A DNA stretch of 64,000 nucleotides from NCBI GenBank assembly GCA_015847255.1, contig JADLZK010009374.1:1337560-1401559 (forward strand), in the 5' to 3' direction. The notes under the pieces were generated by a model, which made no database searches, was not told the origin of the DNA, and was given only the letters and a program-made list of their open reading frames with translations. The position numbers and the translations under genes are program-made. The DNA comes from Hyparrhenia diplandra (lineage: Eukaryota > Streptophyta > Magnoliopsida > Poales > Poaceae). This document shows, piece after piece, positions 43,231-56,132 of this stretch. Every line of letters begins with the position of its first letter. The first letter of the stretch is position 1.

Positions 43231-44937
43231 AGTGGGCCTCGCGTCGCCCTCATGCACGGCGGCTTGGGGCGAAACCCTAGCCGCCCACCGCCACCTCCTC
43301 CCCGCCACCCACTTGGCCTCGCCGCCGCCAAAGCGTGGCCGGAAGCCGGCGCCGCATGCGAGGAAGGCGGCGGTGGGGTGATATTCGCGGGCCAAGGTCC
43401 TTCCCCGGCACGGCGGAGGAAGAAACCTCCTGCTCTCCCGGCGGCGGCGGTACCAAGCTCCGCGGCGGTGGCCCCTCAAGACGGATCCGGCCTCCTGCAT
43501 TTCGGATCCACCCGCCTCCACCTACCTCCCCAACGTTACGCTTTGTCTCCGGTGGGTGGTGGTCCTGCATTCCCGCCCGCCCCCCCTCCTCTTCTTCCTC
43601 GGCATGGGCGTCCTCGGGTGGCTGGGCGGGGCGGTTTGGGGCCCCAGGTCTGGCCCGACTCCCCTTGGAGGGGCGCCTCCCGGCCGTCGGTTTCCTTGGG
43701 GGCTCACTTTCATTTGTGCCCTGGATAGCTCGACCGGCGTGACTTCCACGAAGCCGGCCTGGGCGATGGCGGCGAAGATGGTGCGGGGCAAGCGGTTCGC
43801 CGCGGCAGCCGGGCGGCGGGGCGGCGTGCCGGTCTCGTCTCCGCGGGGCTAGCTTCGTGGCGTGTAGTTCGGCCGGGCTTGTTTGGGCGGTGGGGCGGCG
43901 CGTTCTACTACCCTCTCGTCCTCGGCTCCACCAGCGTCCTCCGACACCAGCAAGGTCTATCCTCTTGGCCTCTAAATCGATGAACTTTGGTTCACGAGTT
44001 TGGGAACCTAGGCGAAAGCCGTGCAAGACTCTGTCTTTGCGATTGACACCGACGCCATTGGCGCCCGTTCACCTCCTTGGGGGCGTCGATATTTTCAACT
44101 CGACCCGAAGTTACGTCGATCTCCTCTGGTGAAAGCCTAGCTCTAGTTTTCTAGAGCGGTGGCGGCGACGTCATCGACACCGTGACCCTCTTGAGGGCGC
44201 CAGCGTGGAAGAGTAGAGTCCGGCTCGTGCCATGGTCTTGTGTTTCTCCGTGTGCTCTCCCCTTGTTGTCGTCACCCCTCTTGTGTAAGTCGGCCTCGGT
44301 TGTTTGGCGTCACCGGCGTCGGTGAGTGCCCTCTGTTGGCGCCTACTGCCGTTGATGGTCTCCTTGGTGGTGTTTCCACATGCTGCCGCCATCCCCACGG
44401 ATTCCTCCCGTGGCGGCGTTGGGTGGTGATATGCGTGGGCCGGATGTCTTTGGAGGATGTCGCCACCGGTTTGAAGGGAGGTCGTTGTGTCCGGTGATCC
44501 TATGCTTGCATGCACGCCATCACTCTTAGTCCCCTTTCCACCCATGTGGGCGGCGTAGCTACGAGGGAGTGGTGGAGGGCACTATGGCCATGGTGCGGCG
44601 GTATCTTTGCCCGACGGGCATGTGGTCGGCCTTCGGTGGGCGTCTTGCGGCCTTGCCTAGAGTTCTCTCGTTTGGGCTAAGTTTTCTCTTTCTTTCATTG
44701 TATACGTGGATAGCCACCTATCTCTCAATCTTTGGAGAGCTTGTTGTTGTTTCTTTTTGTGGATTTGCCACATCCTAGCCTCGGGGCGGACGCCGTTATG
44801 CGGTTTTAGTCGGTTTTCCAAAATTAAGTGGGGCGATAGGGTTTGGCCTCGTTTTCCCCAAAAGCGAGGCTATTGATTTCATATCAATATATATTCAGGT
44901 GGGGAACGCCTCCCCCCCGGTGACACTTCAAAAAAAA
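43231..44937 (+). mobile_element. Poly(A) retro-insertion, 1.7 kb, LINE-type without RT
   Basis: Bounded by the 14-bp duplication acttgtctatggga at 43217-43230 and 44938-44951, with an A-run at the right end. The pre-insertion sequence is confirmed by a neighbouring subterminal repeat (acacatttatttatctatcg). The first ~950 bp are GC-rich, with frames on both strands and no recognised domain. The last 300 bp (tttcattgtatacgtggata, ...atatcaatatatattcaggt) look like a LINE 3' end. It is likely a non-autonomous LINE derivative carrying 5' and 3' ends but no RT; a retrotransposed transcript is the alternative. Confidence 0.6.
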
Positions 44938-45649
44938 ACTTGTCTATGGGAACATTTGTTTAGTGTTACAATGATTTTTGCTATAACACTCTTTTGGCCC
45001 TAGTAACACTTCACGCTATGGTAGATCACATAGTTTGTAACACATTTATTTATCTATCGGAACACTTGTCAAGTGTTACAATGATTGTCCGTTGTAACAC
45101 TTTTTTTTAGTTCTAGTAACACTTCCACATTACGGGTAGAGCACGAGTATGGGACACGGGGAACACATGGTTTGTGACACTTGTTTATATCTATTGTAAC
45201 ATATTTAGATTATATATAAAACAAATATTTATTTCATCTATACATATGGAGCATAGATTATTATAGAATCACACAAACATGAAACTTTGCAAAATCACAT
45301 AAACCACATATTTCAATATATAATCATAGCAAGATCCACATATCATTGGATAGTTTCAAACATTGTGCTTGTTCAAATCAAATCATAGTATATATACATA
45401 ATGATATGGCTCTAGAGAGCAAACACAAATAGTCCATACTAGAAAGAAAAATTCTAAGAACTAGCAAGGATTCATAAAGTCCATTGCTTCTTCCATTCTT
45501 TGTACACATCAATGTGTGAAGTCAACCATTAATCATTTCAACCTGCAAAGAAAATATAAGTTGTAACATTACAAAAAGGCCACATGTGGGACGATGTAAA
45601 ATTAAAAAGGGTAGTTTGAACAAACAAACATCAAAGGCCAAGCAATTGA

Positions 45650-45815
45650 GACTCCTTTGGCATGAGCATCACCAATATTGTTGCACCCAGGCACTGGCCT
45701 TACTAACGGCTCATCTTTTGATATAGGATGACCAATACGCACTTTGTAGAATTGTCTTCCTATCTTAACTCCCCCAACAGTAGCTTCTAGATCACTGCTC
45801 AGGCCACATTAGCCT
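45650..45815 (-). pseudogene. CACTA-associated protein relic
   Basis: The minus strand reads SDLEATVGGVKIGRQFYKVR, then a segment with VRPVPGCNNIGDAHAKGVSI and AWP. I associate the GDAxxKGVxxAWP ending with the second protein of grass CACTA elements; this is from memory of the family and unverified. No start, and stops upstream. Confidence 0.4.
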
Positions 45816-45909
45816 TATTAGGATATTTTGAAGTTATTAGTAGCACTACGGATCCAACCTACATTAACTTGGCATAATCTGTTAGTGACCAACAACCCTT
45901 AGTTGTACA

Positions 45910-48900
45910 TGTTGCATTTTCTAAGCGCAATCACCAAAGATGGATTTAGAATCCATCTCCAGCAACGACGCTAGAAATGCTTGTTGGCATTCCACAATGA
46001 TATCACCGGAATTGGTATATTCCGGCAACATCGTCATGGAACGCCGGGTGGTATACGCAATGTTTATAGAAAAGTCAAGCGCACGGAAATACCGTTGTAG
46101 CATTTCACCCGAAGATATTGGGGTATCGTTATTTATATTTTCCCAAAGGAAGGCATGGTGTAAAAATATCTAAGAGGGACATGAACAAGATAACATCACC
46201 GTATAATAGACCAATGCTTATAATAGGGGTAAAAGGAATAGGTAATTTGATAACTTGACACACACACTCAAGCCAATCTCATGGATAAAGGTAAAAGAAA
46301 GAATAAAGAAAGTTCCTAAGTGGAGCATCTGATTCTAATCATAGCTGTGCAAAAGAACCGGTTGATAATCATGCAAGATACGTAAATAGGGGATCGAGCT
46401 GAGAATGAGATGGACGGGGAGACCCCCAGGTAGTCCACTACCCATTGAGGCATTTACGAACTCCTACACAACATACGAATGTGGGGGATTACAAAGGACG
46501 GACAAATTTTGTCACTACCCGCCACCTACCACCTCAACGAGCATGCCGTCATATTCAAAAGTTCCGCTCACCCGAGCACCATGCCCGCATGTTAAGGAAC
46601 AACCCGTACCCCCTGCAGCCAGTGGACGCATTGCCCAACGAGCTAGGATACAAATCAACCCGAAGGCACAACGAATCGCCGCCTCAGCACAACCCTAACT
46701 CTACTCAAATATATTGCATGAATGGTTAACAATAAAGTTCTATATGACGGTACCACAACATAGGAACTATAGTCTAGTTCATATGTCATGATTATGTCAA
46801 GATAACAACATGTCAAGATCGCGACATACAAACTAAGCGCATAATTCATATGCCACAATAATAACATGCAAACTATACTCTAATTCTAATGCACAACTAT
46901 AATAAGATAAGAGCAAGGCTTTGGAAGAAACCATGTGTATTCATACCGATTATCCTTCTTCCAAGGAGCCAAGCCCTCCTTGGTGGCTTTGCCTAGCTCC
47001 ACATTATTCTAAGAAGAAAAGAAGAAGAAGAAGAAGAAGAAGAAGAAGAAGAAGAAGAAGAAGAAGAAGAAGAAGAAGAAGAAGAAAAGAAGAAGAGAGG
47101 CTCTCTTGTGAGGTGTGTAGAATGAGGGAGAGGAGAGCCTCTATTTATAGAATGAGGGGAGGGGGCTAAATGCACTTTAGCCACCAAACCGCCTCTCCAC
47201 CAGCATCCAGATTCGCTGAACCGCTCCATGACGCACCGCACCGCCCTCCTATGTCTTTATTGCACCACCTCGCCGAAACCGGATCGGACCGGCACCTGGG
47301 CTGACCCGCCGCGCCGCCGGTGTACTGGTGTGCCGGGCTGGCTGGCTTTGGGCCCCGGCCTCGGCGGTGCTCCTCCCGGGTGCAAGGAGAAGTGGTTCCC
47401 CGTTGGTGCTTTCGATCGATCTTGCATCATGTTTTGGACTTCTTTCATTGGGATAATTGTTGTAACGAAATGCGCTTTCCAAGAAGGCGCCTTTTGCCTA
47501 TTTTTCCACTTGTTTTGTTTATAATTCCTGCAAACATGTAAATCTCCAACACAAGTGGAACTAGGTCAATAGTAAAGGTATATGTGTGTAGTAATGTATA
47601 GTTTCACCCCTTTTCTCGCGAGAATGTTGTGGTAAAAATATGTCGTTTGTGACCGTCAACAAACTCCCCAAGCTTACCCTTTGCTCATCCTCGAGCAATG
47701 ATAAGGACTTGGTTATTGATCGGGGAGTTGCTTCTATGCTGATTACATTTCAAATATGCTAGTTTTATAACAAACTATCTTTCCGGAGGTTTTCAAATAT
47801 TTTGCAAAATAAAGAATAGTTCCTCGAATGATGCACTCGATCGCTCAATGTGTATTTGTTCCTCACCAAAGGCTTGACTTTTTGCCTTTCTTTTGTCCTA
47901 CCATCTAATAAGGCTTTTTTTGTGGATCTTTTCGGTAGGGATATAAGAAGTCATACTTGCATCATGTAATGTTGCTCGTGTCAAAAACCGGACCTCATGG
48001 AGAGACTAGTCATACACCTTGATCAAGATTGTGCAAGTGTGTGGAATGGAATAACCCTAAATCTATACTATACTCCTTTTGTGGATATGATCTCTCTCTA
48101 GATTTTTGAGATATGGCTATCATCATTTATTTCATGAGCCTTCACGTGCTCATCTTTTTTTTTTCAATACCTTGGGACCTTCATGTGCCCCTTTTTTTTT
48201 CCTTGGACCTTCATGTGTCCAAATATTTTTTTATATTCTTGCATAGCCATATCTCTTTGACCACATATTTGAGAGAGATCATTATCTTGTAAAGCATGGA
48301 GTATTTTCCTAACATATATTTTTTGTCTACTCCCGGTGTAGGAGCGAGTTTTTGGTGGATGGAGAAAGCATGTTGTGCGTAACTCTTAGTGTAAGAGTCA
48401 GCATTTTATTTGTGGGTGTACGTGAATCTTGATCATGGGTGTATGAAAAGAATCTCAACACAGGTCACAACAATTTGACAAAGCTCAACATGAAAACAAG
48501 CAGCATATGACTAAGGTTTTGTATCTGTGGAGAACATGTCATATGGCTCTGGTAGGAATTATAGATCATTGAGGTACTTTTGAAATTTTTGTATTTTGAA
48601 AATAAATCTCCGGATGTCAAGTCTCACTTGGAACAAAGTCATAGCAACGTCCATGGCACTATATCATATCCAGTAACAACTTAGACTAGAGCAAGCATAT
48701 GCAACCCACTAATATCAAGCTTTTAGGATGAGACATTTTTAGCCAACGAACTCAAATCTTGGGGAAAGCTAAGTTATAACATAGGCATAAATGAAATATA
48801 AGATAGAGCAACTATTCATCATTTCAACAGGGGTAGAACTAAACATTTCTACAACACATATATATGGAGTTGAATAAATCTCCCCTCTCTTTTTCGTCTT

Positions 48901-51367
48901 CCCCTCTTTTTTTTATCATATCTCATCATTCTTAGAAGATAAGAAAATAACTGAATGGAATGTGAGATATAAGTTTCCTTTGTGGGAGTCCTCCCCAAGC
49001 TAGCCGACTTACCTTGGCTAGGAACCTTTGCTAGCTTGTGTACGCCATGACTTGATTCTTTGATTAGTGGCGTGTTTGGAGACTCCCCAAGCTTGTCTTG
49101 TGATGATCTTGGAATAACTGGACAACCATTCTTGGGGTTTGAAAGGTTTATTATTTTTATTTATTATTATTATTATTTTTTTTTGGACCAAACAAGTTTT
49201 GATCACCATTGTCATCTCCGGGACTTACCCTCTTGAAGTTGATAAATTCCTGCAGGGGTTAGTCCATACGATCGACAAATTCTACACTAGCGACTTTGGT
49301 TCAATAATCGGACTCGACTCCATGTCTAATCGATTAAGGTAGACTTTTTGACCTAAGCACCATGCTTAATTCAAAAATCCTTTGGAAGTATGATCACCAT
49401 GAATGATCATAACTTCCAAACCACAACATGTTGGCATAGAGAAAGGAAGCATGAATTGATAATAGGATTCATCCAATTGAGGTGAAGACTTTGAAAGGTG
49501 AACAAGATGATTATAGTTTTTTTTTTTTTTTTTGGTAAGGTAATGAAAAGGATGAGAGTGAAAGGTTTACATTACCTTATTGTGGTCCTCCCCAAGCTAG
49601 CTCAAAGCCCATCGGATCGGGGTTGTACCCCTTGCTTTTACGGCTTTTCTGCATGGTTAGTATATGGTAGATTCACGAGTGGACTTACCATCCTTCGTGA
49701 TTACCTCATTTCGAAATGTATGCAGGAAGGAGCAATTGAGCAAGCTAGGTTTTCAAAAATTTTCATTTGAAGGTTTTATTATTGCCAAGGGAGGACATAT
49801 AAATTTCACCAAACTTTTCAAACTCAAGCAAAGCTAAGATAAATATGCAATGCAAGTTTAGCCTTGTTTCATCTCTGTCGTAGAACAAGACTTTTTTTTA
49901 TATGGAGATAAATATGAGTAAAAAGAATTGGTGAAATATTACCTTTGCATACATGAGTGTGTATGTACCAACCGCGTATGAGAAATTTTGGAATGTTGAA
50001 ACTTCTGCGATGGTAAACTTGATGATCTATCTCAGGCGGGCCACAAGGCTTAGGACATACACATAGGTAGTGTGTATGGACCTTGGGCCTTAGTGGTAGC
50101 AAAGGTGTAAAGGAGGAGGTTCCTCCTTTCCTTTACTTTCTTAGTTTTTTCTTTTACCTTTGCGTGCACTGAGTGTACTTGACCGCAAGCATGTGGATGG
50201 AGTTCAAAATTGCTGCATCGGTGGTGTGATGGTCATGGTTTGGTTGTAACTTCCTCATGCGCCAGGAGAGGGAGGCATACCAAACTTACTCAGGTGGGCA
50301 ACAAGGCTAAATCACACACAAAGAAACGTGTGTGAACCATAAGCCTTGGTGCTAGCGACAAAGGCCTTGGGAGAGGAAGAACCCTTCTTGCTTATATGGA
50401 AGCAATGTTGGGTAGACTCAAGTGGCACTTTGATGTTTTATCACGGACCATGTGGGACCAACTTGCTCCTCTCTTCTCCCATTGTTATTTTCTTTTTTTT
50501 TTTTCAATTCTTTTTTTCTTTCTTTTTTTTCTAGCACGGGAAGCTAACACCATCTTTTATTCATCTCTCTCTCTTTTTTTTTTAGTGAGCCCCTTAGTGT
50601 GGAACTTGGTATTCTCATTGTCTCCTTCTCCCACACTTGGACTTTTGTGGAAAAGTCAAGTGTGCAAGGTAAGGGTCTCCTTTTGAGTGCGTTCCTTCGC
50701 CCAAGAGCGTCAAAGTTTTTAGTTGATGTAGCCCCCATGTTCTCAAGCATTGCGTGCCCCTTTGTTCTTCTTAGTCTCCACCTGAAATGGTTAGCAACAA
50801 GAATACCCGAAGGTGCATACTAACTTGATAACATGTTCTTGCTTTTTATTTATAAGATTTTTTTAGATAAACCTATTATGAACAAAGGTCACTACACATG
50901 CATATTATCATGAACATGTCCTATTAGATTCCTTTAACCAACGCCTTTCCCGCAACGGCGCCAGAAATGCTTGTTGCATTTTCTAAGTGCAATCAGCAAA
51001 GATGGATTTAGAATCCATCTCCAGCAACGACGCTAGAAATGCTTGTTGGCATTCCACAACGATATCACCGGAATTTGTATATTCCAGCAACGTCGTCATG
51101 GAACGCCGGGTGGTATTCTGCAACGTTTACAGAACAAGTCCGCAAGCACACGGAAATACCGTTGTAGCATTTCACCCAGAGATATTCAGGGTATCGTTAT
51201 TTATATTTTCCCAAAGGAAGGCATGGTGTAAAAATATCTAAGAGGGACATGAACAAGATAACATCACTGTATAATAGACCAATGCTTATAACAGGGGGTA
51301 AAAGGAATAGGTAATTTGATAACTTGACACAGACACTCAAGCCAATCTCAAGGATAAAGGTAAAAGA
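45910..51367 (-). mobile_element. LARD-like element (long LTR derivative without coding), about 5.5 kb
   Basis: Direct repeats 45910-46305 and 50969-51367 (about 90 per cent identical by eye) bracket 4.7 kb without gag or pol. Next to the right repeat, the minus strand reads tggcgccgttgcgggaaagg, a standard plant LTR primer-binding site, which gives minus polarity. Internal phrases such as 'aactccccaagcttaccctt' are common in grass LTR elements. A decayed second copy of the primer site ('gcaacgacgctagaaatgct') is inside both repeats, so the exact LTR edges and target duplication are unresolved. Confidence 0.6.
47010..47097. repeat. (GAA)n microsatellite
   Basis: About 27 GAA units with two interruptions. 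It produces the arginine/lysine and serine homopolymer frames on the two strands, which are not genes. Confidence 0.95.
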
Positions 51368-52140
51368 TTATATGGATAAAAGTAAGAGTATATTATTGTT
51401 CTTAAATACAAGAAACTAGTTGATAACCTTTTCTATGGATAAAAGTAGATTGTCATCATCTCTAAATTCAGACTCACATGTTTCTTTATTCTAGTAAACA
51501 AAAAGACGGTAGCATTAGTTGATATAAAAATCCTTTATGGATGAATAAGTATCAAATTCACAAGAAAGTGACTTTACCAATTCATCCCTGTTTGAGGAAT
51601 CCCTCATTCTAGTTAATTTTGGAACAATATTAAAGCCAAAAGACTAGATTAGGTGAAAACATGGAAAATAGAGCAAATACCATTCTTTTAGAATGCACCA
51701 TTGGATTCTAAGAATTGTTATGGTCACTTCTAGCACAATTTCCTAGAAAGATATAAAGTTTGAGTTACACATTTCAATACGGAGTTACAAATTAAAATTT
51801 ACATTCTCACCATCACGAATTGTGTTAATCTATGATGGTTTTCGTGAAACCGTCACACAGGTTAATCTGTGATGCTGAATCCATGATGATATCTAAAGTG
51901 TTTGCACTCAAGTTTTGAGCATAGATAACAATATTACATGACAATGTGTTGAAAATTCTTGTGGACCAAAAGATAAAATTCTTGATCAACCTATATAGCG
52001 GTAGGTTATTGGATTCATGCAACAACATAAAAAATATCAATATTACTCACATTTCTTTTTCACATCGAACTAACCTTTTTAATCGCTTACTCATTGCTAC
52101 TTGGTTCTTCTGATGACCACAGCGTGATTGACTAACAGCC
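51368..52140. other. CACTA interior, no gene
   Basis: AT-rich sequence between the LARD-like element and the right subterminal repeats. A 71-codon minus frame has no recognisable domain. Confidence 0.45.
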
Positions 52141-52451
52141 TTGACCACAATAAGTTTCTTTGTAACACTTGGACTGTAACACTATTTTATGTTACTATTG
52201 GGGCATATATTGGTAACATATTTGATATGTTCCACTTATTTGTTACAACATAGTACACTTTTGTAACATTTTGCTTGTAACATTAATTTTGTGTTACTAT
52301 AATTATTGTCGACAACACATTTTTTATAAAAAAGTGTTTTGTGTTACAACCGAAGTCTGTAACACACTATTTTGTGTTACTATGAAATTTTACTGGAACA
52401 CATTGATGAATATGTTACAAGAAAGTGATACAATATCCCTGTTGTGTAGTA

Positions 52452-52935
52452 GCTAGTATTGAGGGCGGTGGCTAGGGCTAGGGCGGCGGGCTAGGGCTAG
52501 GGCTAGGCAAGGCAGCGTGCGTGGGCGAGAGGAGAGAAGGCGGTAGCGGTGAGAGCTTGAGAGCTAGGGTTTAGGCTTTTGACTATTCCTTTCTTGATTG
52601 CAATGATTACATGCGCTAGTATTTATAGTCCCAGCGAGACTTGACTCCTAAGCAACATCGGATATCCTTATCGGATTTGGATTCTCCTTTTCTAACAAAC
52701 CCAAATGCAATCTCCTATCTAAACAACTCTTTCCTATTCTACTAAGGACCGATATGGAAACTAGATAACGATGACGATGACGGCGGCGGTGGTCGTGGTA
52801 GCGGTGGCACCCCCACCTCCCATGTGCGGCGTGCCCCTAGGGCATGGCGTGAGGCCCGGCTGGCGCGGCCGCTTGGGCCCTTGATGGCCTTTTTTTTCTC
52901 CGTCGGGTTATGCGGGCCACGTTGGACGTGTGACA
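52452..52935 (-). repeat. Element B 5' LTR, outer fragment
   Basis: Matches 40264-40753 throughout, including 'gactattcctttcttgattg' and 'cacgttggacgtgtgaca'. It contains a short (gctagg)-rich stretch at 52480-52510. Confidence 0.85.
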
Positions 52936-53222
52936 CCCACCGTCCTAGGAAGTATGTAACTCAAGAACCCATTTGTCATTTGAAAAACAGTACACCCTCC
53001 ATCCCAAATTATAAGTCAGTAATTCCAATATCAAATAAGTACAATCGATTCTTCATTAATTATATTTTCATAGTTACCTATTTGATGTCATAAAACTTTG
53101 TAGTTCTCTTTATATATATTTAGTCAAAATCGAGACGCTTTGATGACTTTTAAGAAACTTGGAATGACATATAATTTGGAATGGAGGGAGTACAATCCTA
53201 GCTTGATGAGTACATGTGCTAT
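52936..53222. repeat. Segmental duplication, copy 1, part 2
   Basis: Matches 56312-56674, including the Stowaway MITE shared by both copies. Confidence 0.85.
52993..53190. mobile_element. Stowaway MITE (internally deleted)
   Basis: TA duplications at 52991-52992 and 53191-53192; termini caccctccatccc and the complement of ggaatggagggag. About 70 bp shorter than its duplicate at 56372-56642. Confidence 0.8.
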
Positions 53223-55512
53223 TTTTATTTTAGAAGAGGGAATATATTAATATCCCGATTCTGCGTCAACTAAAGCATATGGCTGTTCATTATTACTATC
53301 CGCGGAATTTTGAAAATGAACTTTTGAGCCATCAAGGCGATAGAGGTTTCAAAACGAAAAAACTAAAGAGCAATTCTATTCTTTGAATCTCGGCCGTGTC
53401 TTGCAAACACCTCCATCACGGCTTTCTCAATAGTCCTACAACCCATCTTCATCATATGGCGATCCTCTTCCTTCCGAAGTAAGGACCAGGACCCCTTGAA
53501 AATAACCGACAAATAAGATGGTGCTAGGGCTTTGTCAAAACAGAATATCATTCCGTGTTAACCAAAGCACCTAGCAAATGCACTTGCACCCACACAAATA
53601 TGAGACTTCATTTTCCTATTTAACCCTTCAGTCAACTTGTAAACAAATTGTGTACACTATTTAGGGGTTTTAGGTTAAAGGAAACATGAACAGTTCTCCA
53701 CATAAATTTAGCATAATGATAGTCAAAGAGTAAATGTTGTATGGTCTTGTTGGAGAAACAGAAACAACACATCCTATCTCCTTGCCACTTTGTCACCTAG
53801 CTAAATTATCTTTTATTAAGATTATGCCCTTGTACAAGTACCACATAAATAATTTCATTTTGAGGGGTAGTTTAAATTTCCAAATTAAACTGTTATAAGG
53901 TGAAACTTGTACACCTAACAAAGCTCGTACATGGAATTGACTAGAAACAACCCATTCTGATGCGGTCCCCACACAAAAGCGATCTCTCGGTTTCTTACAT
54001 GTACATACGTGACCATGGCCATGATATTGTGCCATGCTTGCAAATTAACCCTCATCAAAGATCTTATGAAAGCGAGATTTAATGGTATCATAGACAACAT
54101 TGACCTAACAGAAGCACTTTTCTTTTTTACAATGTTGCATAGTGTCGGGAAGAGCGTTTTGCGAGGACGAGATGCTAGCCACGAATCCTCCCAAAAACTC
54201 ACTTGGGATCCGTCACCTAGATCAAGCCTACCCAATGAAAGGAACTCATCCTTGACCTTCAGCCCAAAACTGAGAGTCCCTAGGCATGTATTGAACCTGA
54301 GTCAAAGTCTTGTCCCATAAATATTTATTTTTTAGCAATTGTTGCCAAACCCCCATCACCATTTATTAGTTTAAAAAGCCAATTGCTTAGGAGGCACTTA
54401 TTATGGATACCTAGATTTAGGACTCCCAATCATCCTTGGTCTTTTAGTGTACATACTACCTCCCATTTTGTCAATCTATATTTTTTCTTGTGTTTGTCAC
54501 TTTGCAAAAACAACTGAGATCTAATATAATCCAATTTTTTCAAAACCCCTCTAGGTATTTAAAGAAAGACATCATGAACATAGGAAGACTACTTATAACC
54601 GAGTCAATGAGAACAAGCCTTCCTCCCACCTGAAAGCATCTTACTCCTCCAACATTTCGGTCTCTTTTGAAATATTTCTTCAACATGTATCCAGTCCTTA
54701 TTCAATAATTTTCGATGATGTACAGGAATTCCTAGATATCTAAAAGGGAATGGTCCTTCATTACATCCAAAAATTTGTGTATACACAATTTGATTAGCAT
54801 TAGCAGCTCCAAAACAAAGCAATTTGCTCCTATGGAAATTCATCTAGAGTCGACAAGCTGCTCAAAAGCACAAAGCAAGAGCTTCATGTTTTTTGCCCTC
54901 TCTAGATCATTGTCCATAAAGATAATAGTGTCATCCATATTGAAGGACTGAGAGTCCTTCATCTACCAAATGCGGAACCACTCCCACGGATTTGTTCGGC
55001 CTCTATTGCTTGTCGAGAAAAGAATCACCCAGCATATCAACCACTCACTCTAGACATGACTTTTTGAAATCCATTCACACCAAACTGGTGAGAATCCTTT
55101 CATTCGAGGACCTGTTTTACAAAAGGCCACTTAAGCTTATCATACGTTTTTTGAAGTCCAGCTTTTGGATCACCCCATCTTGTTTTTTTTCCTATGCAGC
55201 TCGTGTATTGTTTTTGTGTAATATTACAACACCTTCCATTAAATATCTTTTTCGAATGAAGGCTGTCTAAGATAGACCTATCAGTTTATCTGCCACTTTC
55301 AAAATTCTAGTTTAACACCTTTGTAAAAACCATAAAGGACACATTTAAGAGCAAATAGGCATGTATTGTTGTATCCTAGTTTAAATTTCTTGTTTTGGGA
55401 GAATAAATTTCGACCTCAAGCTCTAAGGAAACGTCACAGCCTTCTAATCTTAAATTGCCACCGTTCCATTGGTGATCCACCCCTAATCTCAGACTCCCAA
55501 ACCTGTTTTACC
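53223..55512 (-). mobile_element. 5'-truncated LINE with 13-bp target duplication
   Basis: gtacatgtgctat occurs at 53210-53222 and 55513-55525. The unfilled site (gtacgtgtgctat) is at 56662-56674 in the duplicate. On the minus strand the late RT region (NFHRSKLLCFGAANANQIVY, PFRYLGIPVHHRKLLNKDW) is at 54843-54604. A GDGSQVSFWEDSW region starts near 54220 and zf-RVT debris runs to about 53360. Frames are broken by stops and indels. T-rich sequence at 53223-53232 is a worn poly(A) tail. Confidence 0.85.
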
Positions 55513-55525
55513 GTACATGTGCTAT

Positions 55526-55980
55526 ATGGACTAATAAAAGGTTTGTTCTATAAATATATGATGTGCTTTGATCATCTATATATGACGTATGGAGGTAATA
55601 GGACATGCTTTATCCTTCGTGAGATGTAATGCGTCCCTGCGTCTAATTATTGGTGCCATATTTTCTATAAATCTAATCAAATTTGAGAAAGATTAATCAG
55701 CGCGCACCTCATAGGGTCTTTCTTCTTGGACAGAGCGATACATCTTTGCAAGTGTTTGGTTGGTTCTCAAGTAAATAAGAGAAAATGAAATTTAACTCAC
55801 CAGGGTTTGATTGATGTGTGGGATCACTGATTGAGATCGACTTCGTTTTGGTTGGACGACGTGGTAATAATGGTATTGTGGAGAGACATGGATCAGCGAT
55901 GAATAGACCACTATCAAGTAAATAAGGGAAAAAGGAATCAAACTCAGGGGTTTGATTGACGTGTGGGATCACTGATTCCT
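55526..55980. repeat. Segmental duplication, copy 1, part 3
   Basis: Matches 56675-57130 ('gaaagattaatcagcgcgca', 'ttggttggttctcaagtaaa'). Confidence 0.8.
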
Positions 55981-56132
55981 ATGTCTGTGATGCCGTTTGG
56001 TACTGTTTCTGGTAATTCGGTCTAGAAACGGAATCGTTTCTTGTGATTCAGCTCAGAAATAGAATCTTTCACATTCTTAATTAGTTGAGAAAAGGAATCT
56101 TTCACAATCTTAATTTTATCTTATTGGCGTGA

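Larger units (their letters stand above)
43072..52451. mobile_element. CACTA transposon, about 9.4 kb, nested in the LTR of element B
   Basis: The left end is cactactactggcc, and 'gagatatagtatcac' follows. The right end is gatacaatatccctgttgtg followed by tagta, an inverted counterpart of CACTACACAACAGGGATATTGTATC with a decayed last base. Subterminal fields repeat tgtaacac and gtgttaca on both sides (43140-43220 and 44950-45200; 52150-52440). Homology of both flanks to one LTR shows it is an insertion. No clean 3-bp target duplication was seen. A probable protein relic is at 45650-45815; the rest is filled by later insertions. Confidence 0.7.
40229..52935 (-). mobile_element. Non-autonomous LTR retrotransposon B, split by a nested CACTA
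   Basis: The 3' LTR is 40229-40753. The 5' LTR begins at 43037 and is interrupted at about 43071; the rest is 52452-52935. An exact target duplication, cccac, lies at 40224-40228 and 52936-52940. The primer site ggtatccgga (complement of 43025-43034) follows the 5' LTR by 2-3 bp, and a polypurine tract (complement of 40754-40770) adjoins the 3' LTR. The 2.3-kb interior lacks recognisable pol. Near the primer site a frame reads a coiled-coil-like segment (MNNHFDKIDAHVANMNAKLT), possibly a Gag relic. LTR layout and primer site resemble A1 and A2. Excluding the nested DNA the element is about 3.3 kb. Confidence 0.85.

Noticed and set aside
43277..44026. 249-codon minus frame
   Set aside because: It lies antisense within a poly(A) retro-insertion of GC-rich DNA and has a parallel plus-strand frame of similar length, so it is compositional.
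46921..47241. Arg/Lys-rich and Ser-rich frames
   Set aside because: They are translations of the (GAA)n microsatellite.
45979..51100. Could the direct repeats be a CRISPR-like or satellite array
   Set aside because: Only two copies about 5 kb apart with an LTR primer site; they are LTRs of one element.
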